A DNA stretch of 5,000 nucleotides from an uncultured Clostridium sp. (GTDB taxonomy: Bacteria > Bacillota > Clostridia > Oscillospirales > Acutalibacteraceae): contig URIN01000103.1 of NCBI GenBank assembly GCA_900547915.1, positions 1 through 5,000 on the forward strand, written 5' to 3'. Numbering within the stretch: the stretch's first letter is position 1; each line of letters begins with the position of its first letter. The position numbers and the translations under genes are program-made. The notes under the pieces were generated by a model. That model ran no database searches and was not told the DNA's origin. It saw nothing but the letters and a program-made list of their open reading frames with translations. Positions 1 through 5,000 of this stretch are shown here, piece by piece.

Positions 1-17
1 CTTAAGCTTTTCCTTTC

Positions 18-60
18 CCACCTGCATAGCAGGTGGTTGCCTTTGTTTCACACAAAGCAA
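18..60. repeat. Two adjacent hairpins at the left edge
   Basis: The first hairpin is a perfect 8-bp inverted repeat, CCACCTGC (18-25) and GCAGGTGG (29-36), with a 3-base ATA loop. The second follows directly: CTTTGT (41-46) pairs with ACAAAG (52-57), extended by TTG (37-39) with CAA (58-60) across a bulged C at 40. Both stop just before the terminator at 67-95. Together they could be the 3' end of a structured transcript coming from outside the window, or a hairpin end of a small mobile element (IS200/IS605-type ends carry such hairpins). The pairing is directly visible; the function is unknown, and no coding sequence covers this stretch. Confidence 0.5.
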
Positions 61-66
61 AACAAA

Positions 67-95
67 ACTCCTGTCTTTTCAGACAGGAGTTTTTT
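67..95. terminator. Intrinsic terminator, probably bidirectional
   Basis: A perfect 10-bp stem, ACTCCTGTCT (67-76) and AGACAGGAGT (81-90), has a TTTC loop and is followed on the plus strand by a T-run (90-95). On the minus strand the same stem is followed by TTTTGTTTTG. It lies 16 bp past the stop codon of the minus-strand regulator gene, so it likely ends that transcript and also anything arriving from the left of the window. Confidence 0.9.
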
Positions 96-110
96 ATTTA
101 AGTACTATAT

Positions 111-323
111 TCAATCCACAAATTCCTTTGTGTTACTTCTTCCAACAAGATAATCAAGCGACACATTATAGTATTCTGCTATCTTTATAAGCATATCCAC
201 TGGCACGTTTATCCTGCCGTTTTCATAATCGGAATAAGTGCTTTGATCTACAGAAAGATAGCCGGCAAGGTCTTTTTGTTTCAAGTCATTATCTTCCCTA
301 AGATCTCTAATCCTTTCAAACAT
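111..323 (-). CDS. Small XRE (Cro/C1) family transcriptional regulator
   Basis: A 70-residue single-domain DNA-binding protein. The helix-turn-helix fold covers about residues 3-60. The pattern QKDLAGYL-x-x-DQSTYSDYENG (about 16-36) is the helix 2/turn/recognition-helix signature of HTH_3 proteins, and SLDYLVGRS near the C-terminus is the usual end of this domain. There is no ligand-binding, peptidase or oligomerisation domain, so it is comparable to small Cro-like repressors. The start chosen is the ATG at 323, preceded by GGGTGAT (333-327 on the minus strand). A longer frame up to 389 is open, but it would run back through the promoter and both palindromes and its 22 extra residues do not resemble the family. 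The gene is divergent from the ABC operon, and its own promoter contains an operator-like palindrome, so it is probably autorepressed and controls the transporter genes. The target and inducer are inferred, not shown. Confidence 0.9.
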   Translation of the reverse strand: MFERIRDLREDNDLKQKDLAGYLSVDQSTYSDYENGRINVPVDMLIKIAEYYNVSLDYLVGRSNTKEFVD

Positions 324-344
324 TTTATCACCCGAACAAATTAT

Positions 345-372
345 ATAATATGGGTAATTCCCATATTGACAA
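345..372 (-). promoter_or_regulatory. Promoter of the XRE regulator gene
   Basis: Read on the minus strand, TTGTCA (372-367; 5 of 6 to consensus) is followed by a 16-bp spacer and TATTAT (350-345; 5 of 6). Transcription would start near 338, giving a leader of about 15 nt that contains the ribosome binding site at 333-327. The spacer is almost exactly the first palindrome (348-366), the classic position for autorepression. Confidence 0.7.
348..366. promoter_or_regulatory. Operator-like palindrome 1
   Basis: A perfect inverted repeat, ATATGGG (348-354) and CCCATAT (360-366), separated by 5 bp. It shares the core TATGGGTRAYKCCCATA with the second palindrome 25 bp away centre to centre. It fills the spacer of the minus-strand promoter. 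It is likely a dimer site for the adjacent XRE protein; the binding itself is inferred. Confidence 0.75.
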
Positions 373-394
373 TTATGGGTGACGCCCATATAAT
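366..394 (+). promoter_or_regulatory. Perfect-consensus sigma-A promoter facing the ABC operon
   Basis: TTGACA (366-371) and TATAAT (389-394) are separated by exactly 17 bp, matching the housekeeping consensus at all twelve positions. The -35 box overlaps that of the divergent regulator promoter (367-372). Transcription would start around 400-402, leaving a leader of about 150 nt before the first ABC gene. A promoter this strong would be nearly unregulated without the palindrome in its spacer, which suggests tight repression. Confidence 0.8.
374..390. promoter_or_regulatory. Operator-like palindrome 2
   Basis: TATGGG (374-379) and CCCATA (385-390) form a 6-bp inverted repeat with a 5-bp spacer, the same architecture as the palindrome at 348-366. 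It lies between the -35 and -10 boxes of the plus-strand promoter and overlaps the first two bases of the -10. Occupancy would block RNA polymerase from entering toward the ABC genes. Confidence 0.75.
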
Positions 395-490
395 ATAATT
401 ATGTTAAGTGTTTTTAAAATAATGCAGACACAGTTAAACTTTTTTACGTCTTAATAATCAAAAGCAATAAATATAAACCGCATTTACCTT

Positions 491-526
491 TATATATTTA
501 GATTTGAAAATGTCTAAATATATAAT
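491..526 (+). promoter_or_regulatory. 12-bp inverted repeat overlapping a possible second promoter
   Basis: TATATATTTAGA (491-502) and TCTAAATATATA (513-524) are perfect reverse complements 10 bp apart. The right arm runs into TATAAT (521-526), a possible -10 box, and the left arm contains TTTAGA (497-502; 4 of 6 to a -35 box, 18-bp spacer). The repeat could be an operator for a second regulator, unrelated in sequence to the TATGGG palindromes. In a transcript from the promoter at 366-394 it could instead be an AU-rich leader hairpin ending about 17 nt before the ribosome binding site. No T-run follows, so it is not a terminator. The repeat is certain; its role is open. Confidence 0.5.
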
Positions 527-553
527 GCTCATTGTTATTCAGAGGTATCAGTT

Positions 554-2344
554 ATGAAAAACCAAACGCTGAACAACACGCTTTATATGATAAAAAACTG
601 GGCGGCATGGGACAGACGCAGTATTTTCTATTTTATTGTCAGAATACCTGCGCTTGTGCTCAATCCGATTATTACGGCGTATATACCAAAAGCAATGATA
701 GACTGTATAAACGAACAGGTGTCAATAGGCACGCTTGCCGCAACAGTGGCGGGGCTGAGCGCGCTTGTTGCCATAACGACATGGCTGGCGCCCTTTATGC
801 AGGAGCTGTTGTTAGGCAGCGCGCGTATTATAAGGATGCGATATGCCGTTCTTGCGTTTGATAAAAACCTGAACGCCGATTATGTGCAGATAGAAAGCCT
901 TAAAGGGCGGGAAACGAACCAGCGTGCAGGTGATTTTTACAGAAGCTATTATTCGGGCAGCGCAGATTTTCTTGATACGCTCAATATGATTTTTGTTTCT
1001 CTTATAGGAATAATAACTTCCGCCGCACTCGTATATAAAATAGATTTCTATATAATAGTACTAATTCTTGCCACCTGCGCAGTGGAAGCCGTTGTGCTTC
1101 ATTTAATTAATAAAGCAGGGCTTAAAACACGTGACAAAGAAAGCAATATCATAACAAAATTTAACTACTTTTATAAACAGAGCAAAAACACAGATGCAGG
1201 TAAAGATATAAGAATATATTCACTTGGAGACAGATTTGTAGCCATTATGGCACGGCTTGTTTACGAAACAGAAAAACTCGTTAGCATTTACACAAAAATG
1301 AAATTATCAGTCAGCGGTGTACGTGCGTTTATGAACCTTCTGCGTGAGCTTGCGGCATATGCCTATCTTACATATCTTGCCGCAACAGGGCGGCTTTCCA
1401 TTTCGGACTTTATATTCTATTTCGGCATAATAACGGGATTTTCTTCTTGGATAGTAAACCTCGTTTACGCATTGTCAAATCTTGAAAGCTGCTGCGATGA
1501 ATGTCAGAGATTCAGGGAATATGTTGAGATTTCCGATAACGGCAATCAAAGTCCGGAAAAGACCGCTCCTGAAAATGTTGAGGAAATAGAATTTAAAAAC
1601 ATCTCTTTTACATACCCAGAATCGGATGAGCCAGTATTAAAAAACATATCATTTAAAATCACAGCGGGCGAAAATATAGCCGTTGTTGGTGAAAACGGCG
1701 CGGGTAAAACGACCCTCATAAAACTGCTGTGCGGTCTTTATAAAACCAACAGCGGTGAGATCTTTATAAACGGCACAAAAGCGTCTGACTTCGGACGTGA
1801 CGAATATTTCAGTTTATTTTCACCCATCTTTCAGGACTATTCATTTTTGCCGCTGACTGTTGCTCAAAACATCGCCGCAAGTAACAACTTTGACCCCGAA
1901 AAAGTTATTTCAGCTCTCAAATCCGCAGGAATTTATGATAAGATAAATTCCCTGCCGGACGGTATCAACACAAAAATGATAAAAGAAGTAAACAAAGACG
2001 CCCAGGATTTTTCAGGCGGAGAAAAGCAAAAACTTCTGCTTGCAAAGGCAGTATTCAAAAATGCTCCCGTGCTGATACTCGATGAGCCCACTGCCGCTCT
2101 AGATCCGATTGCAGAAAACGAGCTCTACCTGAAATACAACGAACTTACAAAGGGGAAAATATCGTTTTTCATTTCCCACAGGCTCTCCTCCACCCGCTTT
2201 TGCGACAGGATATTCTTTATCTCTGACGGAAAGATTGCAGAAAGCGGAACACACGAGGAGCTGATGGCAGCCAAAGGAAAATATTACAGAATGTACCGGC
2301 TTCAGAGCTACTATTACAGAGAGCAGGGGGTGCGTTATGAATAA
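554..2344 (+). CDS. ABC exporter half-transporter (permease-ATPase fusion), subunit 1
   Basis: A 596-residue protein with an N-terminal transmembrane domain and a C-terminal ATPase domain, the usual size and order for type IV (MsbA/BmrA-like) exporters. Six hydrophobic segments lie near residues 21-45, 61-85, 141-162, 164-184, 257-278 and 282-305. The ATPase domain (about 343-578) has an A-loop Tyr354, Walker A GENGAGKT (379-386), Q-loop Gln427, signature FSGGE (486-490), Walker B VLILD (506-510) with catalytic Glu511, and H-loop His542. All catalytic residues are present, so the domain should hydrolyse ATP. The segment ALDPIAENE after Walker B resembles exporters of the lantibiotic/peptide type, a hint only. 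There is no N-terminal C39 peptidase domain, so it would not cleave double-glycine leaders. The start ATG is preceded by AGAGG (541-545). The last 8 bp overlap the next gene, whose product is the expected dimer partner. The substrate is unknown; drug or peptide efflux are both possible. Confidence 0.93.
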   Translation: MKNQTLNNTLYMIKNWAAWDRRSIFYFIVRIPALVLNPIITAYIPKAMIDCINEQVSIGTLAATVAGLSALVAITTWLAPFMQELLLGSARIIRMRYAVLAFDKNLNADYVQIESLKGRETNQRAGDFYRSYYSGSADFLDTLNMIFVSLIGIITSAALVYKIDFYIIVLILATCAVEAVVLHLINKAGLKTRDKESNIITKFNYFYKQSKNTDAGKDIRIYSLGDRFVAIMARLVYETEKLVSIYTKMKLSVSGVRAFMNLLRELAAYAYLTYLAATGRLSISDFIFYFGIITGFSSWIVNLVYALSNLESCCDECQRFREYVEISDNGNQSPEKTAPENVEEIEFKNISFTYPESDEPVLKNISFKITAGENIAVVGENGAGKTTLIKLLCGLYKTNSGEIFINGTKASDFGRDEYFSLFSPIFQDYSFLPLTVAQNIAASNNFDPEKVISALKSAGIYDKINSLPDGINTKMIKEVNKDAQDFSGGEKQKLLLAKAVFKNAPVLILDEPTAALDPIAENELYLKYNELTKGKISFFISHRLSSTRFCDRIFFISDGKIAESGTHEELMAAKGKYYRMYRLQSYYYREQGVRYE

Positions 2345-4157
2345 TCTGAAAATTGCGATAAGATCGCTCAGAGAAATGCACCGTCTTGAAAAGAGACTTT
2401 TACCTTGCACGGCAGCTAACGCTGTTACAGGAGCGTTTCTGCCCTTCGTAAACATAATTTTTTCATCAAAAATAATAGACGCTCTTGAAAACAGCGCTCC
2501 GATTAAGACACTCATATTCCTTATAGCCTCAGCCGTACTGCTTAATTTTGTTCTCGCAATAACAAGCAATTTCACAAACAACATATACTACTCATACCGC
2601 TGGCAGATGTATAATAAAGAAAAACAAGCCGTTGCAGACAAACTGTTTACACTTGATTATGAAACACTTGAAAGCAGCAACTTCAAAGAACTTCTGCACA
2701 AACACACTGAAGCGCAGGACAGAGTTTTTTCTGCATTTACACAGTTTGCGTGGATGACTAAAGATTTTATTACCGGCCTGATTATGCTCATAATATCCGT
2801 TGTAACGCTGATTCCGCTGTTTAAGATAGGATTTACAAAAACGGGAGACAGCTTTTTTGAGCGACCGATTTTTCTTATTATAATAATAGTTTGTGTTGCG
2901 CTTATGGCTGTTGTAATTCTGCTGATTTCCACAAAAATGAATAAAATGTGGTTTGAAGCAAATGACGAATATTCGAAATTAGACAGATTTTTCATGTACT
3001 TTCTCAAAATGTTTGAGAATTACAGCACAGGCAAGGAAATACGACTATATAAAGAGCAGAGTATGATAAAACATTCAGCAACAGACACTCTTCTCACTGA
3101 CGGAGAAAAACTCCTCAGAAAAACATCTGCACGCTCAGCCGCCACAAGCTCCACTATCGCCCTGCTCGGCGCTGTGCTCGGATTCGGAATATATCTATTC
3201 ATAGGTGTAAAAGGATTGTTCGGGTTGCTGTCAACAGCCTCGCTCGTTCTTTACTGCGGCACTTTTATGCAGGTGATTGCAGCAGTAATTAAAATTGCAA
3301 CCACTTTCGGAAAAACCGCAGAGATGTGCCCACTTGCACAGTACTATTTTGATATAACGGGCACGCAGAGCAAAATGAAATACGGAAATTCCGATTTAAA
3401 CGATAACAAATATGATATAGAATTTAAAAATGTTTCTTTCAAATACCCCGGAAGCGAAACATATGCATTAAGGAATATAAATTTAAAAATAAACAGCGGC
3501 GAAAAACTCGCTGTTGTAGGAAGAAACGGCAGCGGAAAGACCACATTTATAAAACTGATGTGCCGCCTTTACGATGTTACAGATGGAGAGATACTTATAA
3601 ACGGTAAAAACATCAGCCAATACAGCCGTGAAAGTCTTATGAAACTTTATTCTGTTGTATTTCAGGACTTCAGTTTGTTCTCACTCACCGTTGCAGAAAA
3701 CGTTGCTGTGAGCGACACTCCTGATGCTGAACGTCTATACGCCTGCCTTAAAGAAGCAGATATTCTGCCCCGCATCATGAAAATGGAAAAGCGTGAAAAC
3801 ACCGTTATTTACAAGGATACGGATAAAAACGGAGTTGAGATATCAGGCGGCGAAGCGCAGAAACTTGCTCTTGCAAGAGCACTTTATAAAAATGCGCCAA
3901 TCGTTGTACTTGATGAACCTACTGCCGCTCTTGATCCTATTGCGGAAAATGAAATATACAAAAAATTCAATTCGTTTGTGAGCGGCAAAACAGCAATCTA
4001 TATTTCTCACCGCCTTTCCAGCTGTGTGTTCTGCAACAGAATAGCTGTATTTGATAACTCCCACCTTGTTCAAACAGGCACACATGAAGAACTGCTTAAT
4101 GAAGACGGCAAATACTCTGAGCTATGGAACGCACAGGCGGAATATTACTTAAATTAA
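2337..4157 (+). CDS. ABC exporter half-transporter (permease-ATPase fusion), subunit 2
   Basis: A 606-residue paralogue of the upstream product. Six hydrophobic segments lie near residues 24-44, 57-78, 139-162, 176-198, 273-290 and 296-320. The ATPase domain (about 359-595) has A-loop Tyr370, Walker A GRNGSGKT (395-402), Q-loop Gln443, signature ISGGE (503-506 for SGGE), Walker B IVVLD (522-526) with catalytic Glu527, and H-loop His558. The Walker B/D-loop stretch LDEPTAALDPIAENE is identical in the two proteins, while the membrane domains have diverged widely, as expected of an old tandem duplication specialised as a heterodimer. The start lies inside the end of the first gene (ATGAATAA overlap), with a strong AGGGGGTG site at 2325-2332, so translation is coupled and the subunits are probably made in equal amounts. 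Unlike heterodimeric exporters with one degenerate site, both subunits keep the catalytic glutamate and histidine. The substrate cannot be read from the sequence. Confidence 0.93.
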   Translation: MNNLKIAIRSLREMHRLEKRLLPCTAANAVTGAFLPFVNIIFSSKIIDALENSAPIKTLIFLIASAVLLNFVLAITSNFTNNIYYSYRWQMYNKEKQAVADKLFTLDYETLESSNFKELLHKHTEAQDRVFSAFTQFAWMTKDFITGLIMLIISVVTLIPLFKIGFTKTGDSFFERPIFLIIIIVCVALMAVVILLISTKMNKMWFEANDEYSKLDRFFMYFLKMFENYSTGKEIRLYKEQSMIKHSATDTLLTDGEKLLRKTSARSAATSSTIALLGAVLGFGIYLFIGVKGLFGLLSTASLVLYCGTFMQVIAAVIKIATTFGKTAEMCPLAQYYFDITGTQSKMKYGNSDLNDNKYDIEFKNVSFKYPGSETYALRNINLKINSGEKLAVVGRNGSGKTTFIKLMCRLYDVTDGEILINGKNISQYSRESLMKLYSVVFQDFSLFSLTVAENVAVSDTPDAERLYACLKEADILPRIMKMEKRENTVIYKDTDKNGVEISGGEAQKLALARALYKNAPIVVLDEPTAALDPIAENEIYKKFNSFVSGKTAIYISHRLSSCVFCNRIAVFDNSHLVQTGTHEELLNEDGKYSELWNAQAEYYLN

Positions 4158-4164
4158 TACGATA

Positions 4165-4193
4165 TAGACAAAATCCCCCGTATAGTTTATAAT
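4165..4193 (+). promoter_or_regulatory. Promoter nested in the terminator, for the downstream gene
   Basis: TAGACA (4165-4170; 5 of 6) and TATAAT (4188-4193; 6 of 6) are 17 bp apart. The spacer contains the left arm of the terminator stem and the -10 box lies in its loop. Transcription would start near 4200, so the new RNA carries only the right arm of the stem and cannot form the terminator. The leader to the next ATG would be about 95 nt. Confidence 0.6.
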
Positions 4194-4219
4194 TAAATTG
4201 CATGTTGCGGGGGATTTTT
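4170..4219. terminator. Intrinsic terminator after the ABC operon, with an unusually long loop
   Basis: AAAATCCCCCG (4170-4180) pairs perfectly with CGGGGGATTTT (4208-4218), an 11-bp stem followed by one more T at 4219. It begins 12 bp after the stop codon of the second ABC gene. The A-run on the left arm makes it plausible in both directions. The loop is about 27 nt and AT-rich, much longer than the usual 3-8 nt, which is explained if it also houses the -10 box of the next promoter. Confidence 0.8.
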
Positions 4220-4231
4220 CATATACGCATA

Positions 4232-4270
4232 TTTTAAAGCGTTTAAAACAAGCAACTAACACCGTATATT
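4232..4270 (+). promoter_or_regulatory. AT-rich palindrome and weak alternative promoter
   Basis: TTTTAAA (4232-4238) and TTTAAAA (4242-4248) form a 7-bp inverted repeat with a GCG spacer. Its right half gives TTTAAA (4242-4247; 4 of 6 to a -35 box), and 17 bp further is TATATT (4265-4270; 5 of 6 to a -10 box). This could be a second start point, with a leader of about 18 nt, for the gene at 4295. Such AT-rich matches occur easily by chance. Confidence 0.25.
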
Positions 4271-4294
4271 CTGTTTAAGAAAGGCTGTGTATCT

Positions 4295-5000
4295 ATGAAT
4301 AAGAACAAGAAAATCGCTGTAATAGTTATTTCAATCATCGTAGTAATTGCAGTTGCGGCGGCAGGTGTGTACGCATATCTTCGTCATCAGCAGGTAGAAC
4401 AATATAATGCCGTAATGACTGAAGTGGAAATGATAAATGACATCACCGGTCAGGAATATACCGGAAACATTGATAAAGAAGAGTTGAACGCCTTGCTTGA
4501 AAGACGTGTAGCAAGCGGAAAATACGGGCAGGTTGAAGATGCTTTTAAAAATTATATGACTGATTTATACGCAATAGTTTATGATACGACTGACACAGCA
4601 AAGAGCTGTTCGGCAAAGTCTTTTCTAACATCTGATAATATAGAAAAGGATGGTCCGGCATTTGAAACATCAAAATCAACAGCGGATTCCGTCATTGCAA
4701 AACTTCAAGAAGAAAAAGAGGCATACACAAGTATGGTAAATGCAGACGCTGTAAATTCTTATGCCGAAAGGTCAAAACTTGAAGGAAAATATCTTGAATT
4801 ATATAACAAAATACTGAGTAACCATACAGCAGCAGACACAAGTGAAAACAATAAGTTTATAGCTTCTATTGATTCAGCAACAGCAAAGCTGACAGCTTCA
4901 AAGGATGCAATGAATTTTCTTGCAGAACATAAAGATGAGTGGAGCCTTAAAGACGGCAAACTAACTTTCATCAATGAAAACCTTTACAGTGAGTACTCAG
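4295..5000 (+). CDS. N-terminally membrane-anchored protein of unknown function, 3' end missing
   Basis: An open frame of 235 complete codons that continues past the right edge of the window, so its length and C-terminus are unknown. It begins MNKNKK, a positively charged tip, followed by one long hydrophobic segment (about residues 7-28) and YLRHQQ. This fits an uncleaved signal anchor with the rest outside the cell. There is no lipobox cysteine. The visible outer part (about 30-235) is hydrophilic, rich in Lys, Glu, Ala, Ser and Asn, probably mostly helical with possible coiled-coil stretches, for example around 120-205 (KLQEEKEAY, ERSKLEGKYLELYNK). There is one cysteine (105) and no catalytic motif I recognise. 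The start is supported by AAGAAAGG (4277-4284), 10 nt before the ATG. A terminator separates it from the ABC operon and it seems to have its own promoter, so a functional link to the transporter is not established. I do not recognise a family. Confidence 0.8.
   Translation, partial: MNKNKKIAVIVISIIVVIAVAAAGVYAYLRHQQVEQYNAVMTEVEMINDITGQEYTGNIDKEELNALLERRVASGKYGQVEDAFKNYMTDLYAIVYDTTDTAKSCSAKSFLTSDNIEKDGPAFETSKSTADSVIAKLQEEKEAYTSMVNADAVNSYAERSKLEGKYLELYNKILSNHTAADTSENNKFIASIDSATAKLTASKDAMNFLAEHKDEWSLKDGKLTFINENLYSEYS

Noticed and set aside
1..95. A CRISPR repeat or array at the left edge
   Set aside because: The hairpins differ in sequence from each other and there is no regular spacer-repeat periodicity.
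324..389. A 22-residue N-terminal extension of the XRE protein starting at the ATG at 389
   Set aside because: It would be encoded by the promoter and both palindromes. The predicted transcript starts near 338, inside the extension, and the homology-like part begins at the ATG at 323, which has its own ribosome binding site.
532..861. Plus-strand open frame of 109 codons overlapping the start of the first ABC gene
   Set aside because: It is out of frame with the clearly coding ABC gene, is rich in Cys, Arg and Tyr in no recognisable pattern, and has no suitable ribosome binding site.
560..950. The 5' part of the first ABC gene looks richer in GCG, CTG and GC runs than the rest, suggesting a mosaic origin
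   Set aside because: The impression is local and uncounted; the reading frame and domain order are continuous, and alanine/leucine-rich membrane segments can account for it.
554..2344. Possible C39 (double-glycine) peptidase domain on the first ABC protein
   Set aside because: The protein starts directly with the transmembrane domain; there is no room for the roughly 130-residue peptidase domain and no catalytic Cys/His pattern.
2099..2584. Minus-strand open frame of 161 codons across the junction of the two ABC genes
   Set aside because: It is antisense to two conserved ABC coding regions, has no domain signature, and is best explained as a shadow of their codon use.

Overview
The window looks like chromosomal or accessory DNA from a low-to-moderate GC Gram-positive bacterium, most likely a gut Clostridia member (Oscillospiraceae/Ruminococcus-like). 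The reasons are strong AGGAGG-type ribosome binding sites, frequent ATA and AGA codons, AT-rich intergenic DNA with consensus sigma-A promoters, U-tailed intrinsic terminators, and the gene types present. This assignment is an inference; no phylogenetic marker is present.

Layout: positions 1-110 hold three back-to-back hairpins, the last an intrinsic terminator that can work in both directions. Positions 111-323 (minus strand) encode a 70-residue Cro/C1 (XRE) family DNA-binding protein. Positions 324-553 are a dense control region. They contain two divergent promoters whose -35 boxes overlap, two copies of a palindrome TATGGG-N5-CCCATA (one in each promoter spacer), and a separate 12-bp inverted repeat at 491-524 just before the next gene. 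Positions 554-4157 carry two translationally coupled genes for full-length ABC exporter half-transporters (596 and 606 residues), predicted to form a heterodimer. A terminator with a long AT-rich loop follows at 4170-4219, and a good promoter appears to be nested inside it. From 4295 to the end of the window runs an incomplete gene for a protein anchored in the membrane by its N-terminus, of unknown function.

How it fits together: the simplest reading is a self-contained regulated efflux module. The small XRE protein binds the paired palindromes and shuts off both its own promoter and the perfect-consensus promoter (TTGACA-17-TATAAT) that faces the ABC genes. Some signal, possibly the exported substrate, relieves repression. 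The cargo cannot be deduced: no precursor peptide, modification enzyme or immunity gene is visible here. The most distinctive observations are the symmetrical operator/promoter arrangement and the promoter nested in the terminator. The genes themselves belong to known families, and I see no clear evidence of a wholly new system.
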